From assembly GCF_900106755.1 (NCBI RefSeq), contig NZ_FNNN01000030.1:1-64000 (forward strand): a DNA stretch of 64,000 nucleotides. The letters are read 5' to 3'. The position numbers were made by a program, and so were the translations under genes. Position 1 is the stretch's first letter; each line of letters opens with the position of its first letter. Source of the DNA: Bacteroides faecis MAJ27. Its GTDB lineage: Bacteria; Bacteroidota; Bacteroidia; Bacteroidales; Bacteroidaceae. Below, in pieces: positions 26,373 through 35,056 of the stretch. Under the pieces are notes generated by a model. It was not told the DNA's origin, searched no databases, and was given only the letters and a program-made list of their open reading frames with translations.

Positions 26373-28112
26373 ATGACAGATATTAAAAACGAAGACACAG
26401 GCGATAAGAAAAGCCTGAACTTTATTGAACAGGCAGTAGAGAAGGATTTGAAGGAAGGTAAAAATGGTGGAAAAGTGCAGACCCGCTTCCCGCCCGAACC
26501 GAACGGATACCTTCACATCGGTCATGCCAAAGCTATTTGCCTTGACTTCGGCATCGCTGCCAAGCATGGCGGCGTATGTAACCTTCGTTTCGACGACACA
26601 AATCCGACCAAAGAGGATGTGGAATATGTAGAAGCCATCAAAGAAGATATTCAATGGCTGGGCTACCAATGGGGAAACGAATACTACGCTTCCGACTATT
26701 TCCAGCAATTATGGGACTTCGCCATCCGCCTCATCGAGGAAGGAAAAGCATATATTGACGAGCAAACTGCCGAACAGATTGCCCAACAAAAAGGTACTCC
26801 CACCCAGGCAGGTGTGAACAGCCCTTACCGCGACCGCCCTATCGAAGAAAGTCTGGAACTTTTCAAGAAGATGAACAGCGGTGAAATAGAAGAAGGTGCT
26901 ATGGTACTCCGTGCCAAAATCGACATGGCCAATCCTAACATGCACTTCCGCGACCCGATCATCTATCGTGTCGTAAAACATCCGCACCACCGTACAGGCA
27001 CTACCTGGAAGGCTTATCCGATGTATGACTTCGCCCACGGACAGAGTGACTTCTTTGAAGGAGTAACTCACTCTCTGTGTACACTTGAGTTTGTGGTGCA
27101 CCGTCCGCTCTACGACCTCTTCATCGACTGGCTGAAAGAAGGCAAGGACCTGAACGACAACCGTCCCCGTCAGACTGAGTTCAACAAACTGAACCTGAGC
27201 TACACGCTGATGAGCAAACGTAACCTGCTGACGCTGGTAAAAGAAGGACTGGTGAACGGATGGGACGACCCCCGTATGCCGACTATCTGCGGTTTTCGCC
27301 GTCGTGGTTACTCTCCGGAGTCTATCCATAAATTTATCGATAAGATCGGTTACACCACTTACGACGCACTGAACGATATCGCATTGCTGGAAAGCTCTGT
27401 CCGCGACGATCTGAACAGCCGTGCTACCCGTATATCCGCTGTCATCAACCCGGTGAAACTCATCATCACCAACTATCCGGAAGGACAAGTAGAACAACTG
27501 GAAGCCATCAACAATCCGGAAGATCCGGAAGCCGGAAGCCATATGATTGAGTTCAGCCGCGAATTATGGATGGAACGCGAAGACTTCATGGAAGACGCGC
27601 CCAAGAAATATTTCCGCATGACTCCGGGACAGGAAGTACGCCTCAAAAACGCTTACATCGTGAAATGTACCGGATGCAAGAAGGATGAAAACGGTGTGAT
27701 CACAGAAGTATATTGCGAATATGATGCAAATACCCGCAGCGGTATGCCGGATGCCAACCGTAAAGTGAAAGGTACGCTCCACTGGGTAAGCTGCAACCAC
27801 TGCCTGCAAGCAGAAGTGCGCCTCTACGACCGTCTGTGGAAAGTAGAAAACCCACGCGATGAACTGGCTGCTATCCGCGAAGCAAAGAAATGCGAAGCTC
27901 TGGAAGCAATGAAGGAAATCATCAATCCGGATTCTCTGAAAGTTCTTCCGAATTGCTATATCGAGAAGTTTGCGGCAACCTTGCCTGTACTCTCATACCT
28001 GCAATTCCAACGCATCGGCTATTTCAATATAGACAAAGACTCGACTCCGGAGAAACTTGTATTCAACCGTACGGTAGGATTAAAAGATACCTGGGGTAAA
28101 ATCAATAAATAA
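26373..28112 (+). CDS. glnS: Glutaminyl-tRNA synthetase
   Basis: 579 residues. Class I motifs: the HIGH box in PEPNGYLHIGHAKAI and the KMSKS-equivalent LMSKRNLL. The GlnRS-specific C-terminal beta-barrel anticodon-binding domain runs from about residue 340 onward. It charges tRNA-Gln directly, so this organism need not use the amidotransferase route for glutamine. Length and motifs are standard. Confidence 0.96.
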   Translation: MTDIKNEDTGDKKSLNFIEQAVEKDLKEGKNGGKVQTRFPPEPNGYLHIGHAKAICLDFGIAAKHGGVCNLRFDDTNPTKEDVEYVEAIKEDIQWLGYQWGNEYYASDYFQQLWDFAIRLIEEGKAYIDEQTAEQIAQQKGTPTQAGVNSPYRDRPIEESLELFKKMNSGEIEEGAMVLRAKIDMANPNMHFRDPIIYRVVKHPHHRTGTTWKAYPMYDFAHGQSDFFEGVTHSLCTLEFVVHRPLYDLFIDWLKEGKDLNDNRPRQTEFNKLNLSYTLMSKRNLLTLVKEGLVNGWDDPRMPTICGFRRRGYSPESIHKFIDKIGYTTYDALNDIALLESSVRDDLNSRATRISAVINPVKLIITNYPEGQVEQLEAINNPEDPEAGSHMIEFSRELWMEREDFMEDAPKKYFRMTPGQEVRLKNAYIVKCTGCKKDENGVITEVYCEYDANTRSGMPDANRKVKGTLHWVSCNHCLQAEVRLYDRLWKVENPRDELAAIREAKKCEALEAMKEIINPDSLKVLPNCYIEKFAATLPVLSYLQFQRIGYFNIDKDSTPEKLVFNRTVGLKDTWGKINK

Positions 28113-28147
28113 TTCAGCCTTCACAGGCTTGGTAACAACAAAAAGAC

Positions 28148-28286
28148 ACAGTGCCAAAAGCCGAAAAATAGCTTACTGATATTTTCAGGCACGGATTACA
28201 CGGATTAACACGGTTCTAAGTTACATCAACTTTCAGTTCCGTGTAATTTGTGTAATCCGTGCCTAAAACCTCTTTTAGCACTGTCT
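28148..28286. repeat. Large nested inverted repeat after glnS
   Basis: Outer arms ACAGTGC..AAAAG and CTTTT.GCACTGT enclose a long inner stem, AGGCACGGATTACAC...ACACGG pairing with CCGTGT...GTGTAATCCGTGCCT (28187-28264). It lies between glnS and the TPR gene, both on the plus strand. It may end glnS transcription, but its size and nesting are more than a terminator needs. Confidence 0.6.
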
Positions 28287-28309
28287 TATTCAAATCAAAA
28301 TAAATCAGA

Positions 28310-29746
28310 ATGGGGAGAAAAAATTCACCGTCCGCAAATAAAGAACTGAACGAGTTAATCGCTCAATATGAAACGGCCAGAGCGGAAAACCGGCAACTCT
28401 ATCTGGACGGAGACCAATTAGCCGACATTGCTGACCAATATGCCGCCGGACGTAAATTCAACGAAGCGCAAGAAGTCATAACTTACGGCCTCCACCTGCA
28501 TCCCGACAGTACAGATCTACTGGTAGAGCAAGCTTATCTTTATCTGGATACCGGCAAAATTCCTCTGGCAAAAAAAGTGGTGGAAAGTATTACAGACGAA
28601 TATGATACAGATGTGAAAATGCTGAAAGCGGAACTTATGCTGAACGAAGGACAACTGGAAAACGCCCGAAATGTACTGGATACTATAGAAGATGCTGATG
28701 AACTGGAAACGATCATCAACATCGTCTATCTTTATATGGATATGGGATACCCCGAAGCCGCCAAAGAATGGCTGGACAAGGGTGCTCCCCGTCATGGCAA
28801 AAAAGAAGATTTCATGGCGGTTATGGCGGACTACCTCACAGGTACCAACCAGCTCGAAGCCGCATCAACTTTCTACAATCAACTGATCGACATCGACCCC
28901 TACAACGCCAGCTACTGGGTAGGGCTTGCCAAATGCCGCTTTGCAGCCGAAGACTGTGAAAAAGCAATCGAAGCCTGCGACTTTGCACTGGCTGCCGACG
29001 ACAAATGTGGAGAAGCTTACGCCTATCGCGGACATAGCTATTTCTACCTGAACAATTCAGATGCCGCCATTGAAGATTATAAAAAGGCAATAAAGTACAA
29101 AGCTCTTCCTCCCGAAATGGGTTATATGTTTCTGGGGCTTACATATTCCAACAAAGAAGCATGGAAAGAAGCCGACGATTACTACCAACGTGTCATCGAC
29201 CGCTTTATAGAAGAGGGTCTCGGCAATTCTCCCTTATTGATAGATACTTATACCAATAAAGCCGTAGCCGCCTCCCGACTGGGCAAGTACGAGGAAGCGC
29301 ATCAGCTATGCAAAAAAGCCATAGCCATCCAACCGGATGATCCTGCCATCTATCTGGCAGAAGGCAAACTCTACATACAGGAAAATCAAAAGAAAAAAGC
29401 GGTCAAATCTTTTGATAAAGCACTGACAATGGAACCAAGTGCGGAAATGTGGTATATGGTAGCCTCGGCCTATTCGGACGCAGAGTACTTATATCAGGCC
29501 AAGCTCTGTTTTCAGGAGGCATACCGGATTGATCCCAACTATGCGGACATCGCAGAGAAACTGAGTGTCCTCAGCCTGATGCATAATGAAATAGACGACT
29601 TCTTCAAGTACAACAATGAAAGTGAGCATCCCATCAGCGAAGATATCATTCTGGACCTGTTATCCCGCCCCAACCAAACGGAAGAAGGAGAACAGATGCT
29701 GAGAGAAGTATGGGAACGCATGAAGAAAGAGAAAGGAAACAACTAA
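28310..29746 (+). CDS. Tetratricopeptide-repeat protein
   Basis: 478 residues built almost entirely of TPR helices. Typical repeats: AYAYRGHSYFYLNNSDAAIEDYKKAIKY, AVAASRLGKYEEAHQLCKKAIAIQPDDPAIYLAEGKLYIQ, and KAVKSFDKALTMEPSAEMWYMVASAYSDAEYLYQAKLCFQEAYRIDP. No signal peptide, so cytoplasmic. TPR arrays mediate protein-protein contacts; no partner is indicated. It is followed after 30 bp by the DedA gene on the same strand. Confidence 0.85.
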   Translation: MGRKNSPSANKELNELIAQYETARAENRQLYLDGDQLADIADQYAAGRKFNEAQEVITYGLHLHPDSTDLLVEQAYLYLDTGKIPLAKKVVESITDEYDTDVKMLKAELMLNEGQLENARNVLDTIEDADELETIINIVYLYMDMGYPEAAKEWLDKGAPRHGKKEDFMAVMADYLTGTNQLEAASTFYNQLIDIDPYNASYWVGLAKCRFAAEDCEKAIEACDFALAADDKCGEAYAYRGHSYFYLNNSDAAIEDYKKAIKYKALPPEMGYMFLGLTYSNKEAWKEADDYYQRVIDRFIEEGLGNSPLLIDTYTNKAVAASRLGKYEEAHQLCKKAIAIQPDDPAIYLAEGKLYIQENQKKKAVKSFDKALTMEPSAEMWYMVASAYSDAEYLYQAKLCFQEAYRIDPNYADIAEKLSVLSLMHNEIDDFFKYNNESEHPISEDIILDLLSRPNQTEEGEQMLREVWERMKKEKGNN

Positions 29747-29776
29747 TCATATTAATAAACTTTAGCCCAAAAACAT

Positions 29777-30415
29777 ATGGAATCAGTAGCTTTTATCCAG
29801 TGGTGTCTGGAACACCTGAATTATTGGACAATCACTTTATTAATGACTATAGAAAGCTCCTTCATCCCCTTCCCGTCGGAAGTGATCATCCCGCCGGCGG
29901 CTTACAAGGCAGCTGTCAATGACGAGCTTAATATTTATCTGGTAGTCTTGTTTGCCACCATCGGTGCAGATATCGGAGCATTAATCAACTATTATCTGGC
30001 AAAATGGCTGGGACGCCCCATCATTTATAAGTTTGCCAACAGCCGTATCGGCCATATGTGTCTGATTGACGAAGCAAAAGTACAGCATGCCGAATCGTAT
30101 TTCGACAAGCATGGCGCACTCTCCACATTCATCGGTCGATTGATTCCGGCAGTACGTCAGCTAATTTCCATACCGGCAGGACTTGCCCGCATGAAAATGC
30201 ACACCTTCCTGCTGTACACTACCATAGGAGCCGGATTATGGAACACCATCCTGGCTGTTATCGGTTATTACCTGTCAACAGTGCCCGGCATCGAAAGCGA
30301 AGAACAACTGATCGCCAAAGTTACAGAATACAGCCACGAAATCGGCTATTGCTTCATCGCCATCGGAATATTCATCGTAGGCTTCCTGGTCTATAAAGGA
30401 ATGAAGAAAAAATAA
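29777..30415 (+). CDS. DedA-family membrane protein
   Basis: 212 residues. The conserved DedA/SNARE-associated motifs are visible: ESSFIPFPSEVIIPPAA near the N-terminus, and GALSTFIGRLIPAVRQLISIPAGLARM with the essential arginine. Four or five membrane segments. DedA proteins are undecaprenyl-phosphate or phospholipid flippases or support the proton-motive force. Probably co-transcribed with the TPR gene. Confidence 0.9.
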   Translation: MESVAFIQWCLEHLNYWTITLLMTIESSFIPFPSEVIIPPAAYKAAVNDELNIYLVVLFATIGADIGALINYYLAKWLGRPIIYKFANSRIGHMCLIDEAKVQHAESYFDKHGALSTFIGRLIPAVRQLISIPAGLARMKMHTFLLYTTIGAGLWNTILAVIGYYLSTVPGIESEEQLIAKVTEYSHEIGYCFIAIGIFIVGFLVYKGMKKK

Positions 30416-30502
30416 GTATTAAGTATTAGGTATTAAGTATTAACCGAAGCTGCTGTTTATGAGCTTATCCGCATGGCTTAATACCTAATACTTAATACCT
30501 AA
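30414..30502. repeat. Intergenic inverted repeat, copy 1 (7-bp units)
   Basis: Tandem AGTATTA/GGTATTA heptamers are followed by a central CCGAAGCTGC...CCGCATGG segment and then the heptamers in reverse complement. A homologous copy with the same central words (CGAAGC.GC and CCGCATGG) lies at 31415-31510, on the other side of the DUF3078 gene. Probably a hairpin that ends the convergent dedA and DUF3078 transcripts. Confidence 0.7.
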
Positions 30503-30503
30503 A

Positions 30504-31388
30504 TTAGAAATTAAATTGCACTCCCACGCCTAACACCTCTTTGAATTGCAGGCGAGATCCCTTACTGCCGTCTTTTTGAACGATCTTGATATCATCGTCA
30601 TATACCATATTAGTGGTCAGTGTGGTGGAAAACCATTTATTAATTGCCATATTTATCTGTATTTCCCAGTTGACATCGATATTCTGAGGTTTATGCAAAT
30701 AATCAGAATACAGGTCCAGACGGGAGTATACAGTCATATTCTTCAAGAATTCATATTTCACCTCCCCTTTCAGGTTGGCACCGAAGCTCGACAACAGATG
30801 CTTGCCGGGATCTACTCCAAAGGCACCTTCGTCAGACAAACGGTCATTCAGAACAAAGGTTCCGCGCCAGGAAGCAGGAGACAATACAACCGTGAAAATC
30901 TTTCCCGGATCATACGTAAATCCCAGACCGGTGGTCAAATAGCCCGGCGACATAAATTCGGAGATAGCGACATCCTTATTGACAGAATAGTCATATCCGG
31001 GTGAGAATTGCGTCTGAAAAGTGGCAAATGCACTCGCATACCAGTTTTTGGCGATAGAATAACCATAGTTGGTATTCAAATATATTTTATCATTGGCTTT
31101 TCTCATGCCGTCCTCCCCTGTCTTATTCAATCCATAAGCCAGTTCAAGGCGGTTATTCCATATATGCTTTCCTTTTTTATAATTAGCTTGATAAGTACCT
31201 TGCAAGTCAAAAGCGACGGAGTTATCACCTCCGGCAGACCAGTTGGTCAGGCTTACTTGCGTCAGTTTGAGTCCGGCAAAACCTTCCGTTGTCCAGGGAG
31301 AAGTTTTTGTACTATCGGCGGTTTGAGCCGACAAGTGGGCAGCGCCCATGCCTAACAGGGCGATGAAGAAAAATCGAATTTTGTCCAT
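30504..31388 (-). CDS. DUF3078 outer-membrane-type protein
   Basis: 294 residues with a signal peptide (cleavage after LSA). The mature region opens with the DUF3078 signature (WTTEGFAGLKLTQVSLTNWSAGGDNSVAF) and continues as alternating amphipathic strands ending in an aromatic residue (GVGVQFNF), as expected for an outer-membrane beta-barrel. Function unknown in the family. The gene is flanked on both sides by copies of the same hairpin repeat. Confidence 0.83.
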   Translation of the reverse strand: MDKIRFFFIALLGMGAAHLSAQTADSTKTSPWTTEGFAGLKLTQVSLTNWSAGGDNSVAFDLQGTYQANYKKGKHIWNNRLELAYGLNKTGEDGMRKANDKIYLNTNYGYSIAKNWYASAFATFQTQFSPGYDYSVNKDVAISEFMSPGYLTTGLGFTYDPGKIFTVVLSPASWRGTFVLNDRLSDEGAFGVDPGKHLLSSFGANLKGEVKYEFLKNMTVYSRLDLYSDYLHKPQNIDVNWEIQINMAINKWFSTTLTTNMVYDDDIKIVQKDGSKGSRLQFKEVLGVGVQFNF

Positions 31389-31414
31389 GTGGTTGAGGTT
31401 TAGGAAAAAAGTAA

Positions 31415-31510
31415 TTAGGTAATAAGTATTAAGTATTAATCGAAGCCGCTTATTGTACTATTGGTACCAACCGCATGGAATAATACTTAATACTTATTAC
31501 TTAATACTTA
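31415..31510. repeat. Intergenic inverted repeat, copy 2 (7-bp units)
   Basis: Heptamers of the TAAGTATTAAGTATTAA type flank the centre TCGAAGCCGC...CCGCATGG. Homologous to the element at 30414-30502. It lies between tpx and DUF3078, both on the minus strand, and can terminate tpx. Confidence 0.7.
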
Positions 31511-32011
31511 TTCTTTAACTGCCGCTAATGCTTTGTCATAGTCCGGTTCCTGAGTAATCTCCGGAACAAGTTCCGTATAAGCTACCTTGCCGTCTTTACC
31601 GATCACGACTACTGCACGTGCCAGTAATCCTGCCAGCGGTCCGTCTGCCATACGCAGTCCGTAGCTCTCGTCGAAGTCAGAGAAGCGGAAGTCAGACAAT
31701 GGAATTACGTTCTCAATGCCTTCAGTCGTGCAAAAGCGTGCATGAGCAAAAGGAAGGTCTTTGGAAATAGCCAGTACGACCGTATCTTTGAGGCCTGCTC
31801 CCATTTTATTAAATTTGCGTACCGATGTTGCACAAACGCTCGTATCCAGACTTGGAAAAATATTTAGAATTACATTTTTGCCGTTCAGGTCTTTCAGAGA
31901 GAAAGAAGACAAATCAGTTTTTACTAACTCAAAGTCAGGAGCGACTTTACCTACTTGTATAAATTCACCGATCAGTTTCACCGGTTGTCCTTTGAAATTT
32001 GTTGTTGCCAT
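31508..32011 (-). CDS. tpx: Thiol peroxidase (atypical 2-Cys peroxiredoxin)
   Basis: 167 residues. The peroxidatic cysteine is in FPSLDTSVCATSVRKFN and the resolving cysteine in ARFCTTEGIENV, the spacing typical of Tpx. It reduces hydrogen peroxide and organic peroxides with electrons from thioredoxin, in the cytoplasm. It appears monocistronic. Confidence 0.95.
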   Translation of the reverse strand: MATTNFKGQPVKLIGEFIQVGKVAPDFELVKTDLSSFSLKDLNGKNVILNIFPSLDTSVCATSVRKFNKMGAGLKDTVVLAISKDLPFAHARFCTTEGIENVIPLSDFRFSDFDESYGLRMADGPLAGLLARAVVVIGKDGKVAYTELVPEITQEPDYDKALAAVKE

Positions 32012-32147
32012 ATTGCATTTACATTTTAAAATTACTTTATAATAAAAACAACTTATCCCCGGAATATGTTCACACGAAAACCTTTTCTAAAATCAATTTG
32101 TTATTCCTCCACAAATTCACAGAATATTCATTTAAAATTTAAAACGT

Positions 32148-32711
32148 ATGGAAACTGTATTCAACGAGATCCAGCACTCAGTAAAAAACTGGTGGACTTC
32201 TCTTTTATTAGGAATTGTGTATATCATTGTCGCCCTTTGGCTTATGTTCTCACCCCTCAGTAGCTATGTCGCATTGAGCATCGTTTTCAGCATATCGATG
32301 CTGATAAGTGGTATTCTCGAAATCATATTCTCTCTCAGTAACCGCAAGGGAGTACCCAGTTGGGGCTGGTATCTGGTGGGAGGAATCATCGACCTTATTT
32401 TAGGTATTTACCTGATCGCCTATCCGATGGTCAGCATGGAAGTCATTCCGTTTATCATCGCCTTCTGGCTTATGTTCCGGGGCTTCTCCTCCACCGGCTA
32501 CTCCATCGACCTCAAACGTTACGGCACTCGCGACTGGGGCTGGTACATGGCTTTCGGCATCCTTGCCATTATCTGCGCCCTGATCATATTGTGGCAACCG
32601 GCAGTAGGCGCATTATACGTAGTCTACATGATCTCCTTTACTTTCTTCATCATCGGACTTTTCCGCGTCATGCTTTCGTTCGAATTGAGAAATCTGCATA
32701 AAAGAAAATAA
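32148..32711 (+). CDS. HdeD-family (DUF308) membrane protein
   Basis: 187 residues with six membrane segments in three hairpin pairs. The family signature of repeated 'G..Y...G......P' blocks is visible (WYLVGGIIDLILGIYLIAYP, WYMAFGILAIICALIILWQP). The E. coli homologue is associated with acid resistance; here only membrane location can be claimed. Confidence 0.85.
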   Translation: METVFNEIQHSVKNWWTSLLLGIVYIIVALWLMFSPLSSYVALSIVFSISMLISGILEIIFSLSNRKGVPSWGWYLVGGIIDLILGIYLIAYPMVSMEVIPFIIAFWLMFRGFSSTGYSIDLKRYGTRDWGWYMAFGILAIICALIILWQPAVGALYVVYMISFTFFIIGLFRVMLSFELRNLHKRK

Positions 32712-32742
32712 AAATCTTTCGGCAGTTACTTCGTATTTTGTT

Positions 32743-32750
32743 TATCTTTG
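32743..32750 (+). promoter_or_regulatory. -7 element before the DUF4494 gene
   Basis: TATCTTTG lies 45 bp before the start codon and matches TAnnTTTG. Upstream, TTTC at 32717-32720 is a weak -33 candidate. Confidence 0.5.
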
Positions 32751-32794
32751 TAGGCAATTTACACGAATCAATAAACTAAAAAAGAAGAAAAATT

Positions 32795-33274
32795 ATGGCA
32801 ATGCATACTTGGTTTGAGTGCAAAATCCGTTACGAGAAAACAATGGAAAACGGAATGCAGAAGAAAGTAACGGAACCTTATCTGGTAGATGCACTCAGCT
32901 TTACAGAAGCAGAAGCACGTATTATCGAGGAGATGACTCCATTTATCACAGGAGAATTTACAGTATCGGACATCAAACGTGCCAACTATAGCGAACTTTT
33001 CCCCAGCGATGAAGAAAGCGCTGACCGCTGGTTTAAGTGCAAACTGATCTTTATCACCCTTGACGAGAAAAGCGGCGCCGAGAAAAAGACTTCTACCCAA
33101 GTGCTGGTTCAGGCTGCCGACTTGCGCGACGCAGTGAAGAAACTGGACGAGGGCATGAAAGGAACAATGGCTGACTATCAAATCGGTATGGTATCAGAAA
33201 CTCCGCTGATGGATGTATATCCTTATAGCGCCGGACCGAATGACAAACCGGAATTTGATCCGTCAAAAGCATAA
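32795..33274 (+). CDS. DUF4494 protein
   Basis: 159 residues, cytoplasmic, beginning MAMHTWFECKIRYEKTMENG, the recognisable start of the Bacteroidetes-specific DUF4494 family. No catalytic motif. The yggS homologue starts 7 bp downstream, so the two are probably one operon with the DHOD-like gene. Confidence 0.82.
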   Translation: MAMHTWFECKIRYEKTMENGMQKKVTEPYLVDALSFTEAEARIIEEMTPFITGEFTVSDIKRANYSELFPSDEESADRWFKCKLIFITLDEKSGAEKKTSTQVLVQAADLRDAVKKLDEGMKGTMADYQIGMVSETPLMDVYPYSAGPNDKPEFDPSKA

Positions 33275-33280
33275 GTAACC

Positions 33281-33955
33281 ATGAGTATTGCTGACAATCT
33301 AAAGCAAGTGCTGGCCGAACTCCCACAAGGAGTCCGGCTGGTTGCTGTCTCAAAATTCCACCCCAATGAAGCGATAGAAGAGGCTTATCAGGCGGGACAG
33401 CGTATTTTCGGAGAAAGCAAAGTGCAGGAAATGACAGCTAAATACGAAACTTTGCCGAAAGACATCGAATGGCATTTTATCGGGCACTTGCAGACAAATA
33501 AGATTAAGTACATGATTCCCTACGTAGAAATGATACACGGGATCGACACTTATAAGCTACTGGCGGAAGTCAACAAGCAAGCAGCCAAGGCGGGACGTAT
33601 CGTGAACTGCCTGATACAAATTCACGTTGCCCAAGAAGAAACCAAATTCGGTTTCAGCCCCGAAGAATGCAAAGACATGCTACATGCCGGCGAATGGAAA
33701 GAGCTGTCTCACATACGCATCTGCGGATTGATGGGAATGGCAAGCAACACCGACGATGTTGAACAAATTAACCGGGAATTTTGTTTACTGAATAGGCTCT
33801 TTCAGGAAATAAAAGCAAACTGGTTTGCCGATTCGGATACTTTCCGCGAATTGTCGATGGGTATGTCACACGACTATCACGAAGCAATCGCTGCAGGAAG
33901 TACTTTAGTGCGGGTCGGAAGCAAGATATTCGGAGAAAGAAACTATAATACTTAA
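33281..33955 (+). CDS. YggS-family PLP homeostasis protein
   Basis: 224 residues. The PLP-binding lysine is in RLVAVSKFHP near residue 27. The family signature FGESKVQEMTAKYE and the phosphate-binding C-terminal LSMGMSHDYHEAIAAGSTLVRVGSKIFG are intact. YggS/PROSC proteins bind PLP as single barrels without a known reaction and buffer vitamin B6 and amino-acid pools. Confidence 0.93.
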   Translation: MSIADNLKQVLAELPQGVRLVAVSKFHPNEAIEEAYQAGQRIFGESKVQEMTAKYETLPKDIEWHFIGHLQTNKIKYMIPYVEMIHGIDTYKLLAEVNKQAAKAGRIVNCLIQIHVAQEETKFGFSPEECKDMLHAGEWKELSHIRICGLMGMASNTDDVEQINREFCLLNRLFQEIKANWFADSDTFRELSMGMSHDYHEAIAAGSTLVRVGSKIFGERNYNT

Positions 33956-33970
33956 TCAATCATTATTACC

Positions 33971-34951
33971 ATGACCGATTTAAAAACTACTTTCGCAGGG
34001 CTTTCTCTCAGAAACCCAATCATTATCAGTAGCTCGGGACTGACCAACAGTGCCGGCAAGAATAAGAGACTGGCAGAAGCAGGAGCAGGTGCCATTGTAC
34101 TGAAATCTCTGTTTGAAGAGCAAATTATGCTGGAAGCGGATCAACTGAAAGACCCCGCTTTTTATCCGGAAGCAAGTGATTATCTGGAAGAATATATCCG
34201 TGAACATAAGTTAGCTGAATATCTCACTTTAATCAAGGAAAGCAAGAAAGAGTGTTCTATTCCCATCATAGCCAGCATCAACTGCTATTCAGACTCGGAA
34301 TGGGTAGACTTTGCCAAACAGATACAAGAGGCCGGCGCCGATGCACTGGAAATCAATATTCTGGCATTGCAATCGGATGTGCAATATACGTATGGCTCAT
34401 TTGAGCAGCGTCACATCGACATTCTGCGTCATATCAAACAAACGGTAACCATTCCGGTTATTATGAAACTGGGTGACAACCTGACCAACCCCGTAGCCCT
34501 GATCGACCAGCTATATGCTAACGGAGCAGCTGCAGTGGTTCTTTTCAACCGTTTCTACCAGCCGGACATCAACATTGAGAATATGGAACAAGTATCCGGT
34601 GAAGTGTTCAGCACCTCCGCCGACCTTGCCACTCCTCTCCGCTGGATTGGAATCGCTTCTTCAGTGGTAAACAAAATCGATTATGCAGCCTCCGGCGGTG
34701 TCGCCAATCCGGAAGCGGTAGTAAAAGTAATCCTTGCCGGTGCTTCAGCCGTAGAAGTTTGCAGTGCTATCTATCAGAATACGAATGCATTTATCGGAGA
34801 ATCCACCCGTTTCCTCTCCGCATGGATGGAACGCAAAGGTTTCAATAATATCGCTCAATTCAAAGGAAAGCTGAATATTAAAGACGTTCAAGGTATCAAT
34901 ACATTCGAACGTACCCAATTCCTGAAATACTTCGGAAAGAAAGAAGCCTAA
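33971..34951 (+). CDS. Dihydroorotate dehydrogenase-like protein
   Basis: 326 residues, an FMN-binding TIM barrel related to class 1B dihydroorotate dehydrogenase (start TTFAGLSLRNPIIISSSGLTNSAGK; later PVIMKLGDNLTNPVALIDQL, SGGVANPEAVVKVILAGASAVEVCSAIY). It differs from canonical PyrD in the active-site loop, and no pyrK or other pyrimidine gene is nearby, so its substrate may differ. Starts 16 bp after yggS, same strand. Confidence 0.85.
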   Translation: MTDLKTTFAGLSLRNPIIISSSGLTNSAGKNKRLAEAGAGAIVLKSLFEEQIMLEADQLKDPAFYPEASDYLEEYIREHKLAEYLTLIKESKKECSIPIIASINCYSDSEWVDFAKQIQEAGADALEINILALQSDVQYTYGSFEQRHIDILRHIKQTVTIPVIMKLGDNLTNPVALIDQLYANGAAAVVLFNRFYQPDINIENMEQVSGEVFSTSADLATPLRWIGIASSVVNKIDYAASGGVANPEAVVKVILAGASAVEVCSAIYQNTNAFIGESTRFLSAWMERKGFNNIAQFKGKLNIKDVQGINTFERTQFLKYFGKKEA

Positions 34952-34967
34952 AAAATGAAGAACTTTG

Positions 34968-35056
34968 GGGAAATGAAGAATGAAGAATTCGCTAGCGCAT
35001 TTATGCTGCAAGTAATTCTTCATTCTTTTTTCTTCATTCTTATTTCTTCATTTTTA
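34968..35056. terminator. Inverted-repeat terminator between DHOD-like and phoH genes
   Basis: GAATGAA heptamers (AATGAAGAATGAAGAATT) pair with AATTCTTCATTC and further copies after the centre TCGCTAGCGCATTTATGCTGC. It lies between convergent genes and ends in T-rich DNA both ways. Its build, 7-bp units in an inverted pair, resembles the repeats beside DUF3078. Confidence 0.65.
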
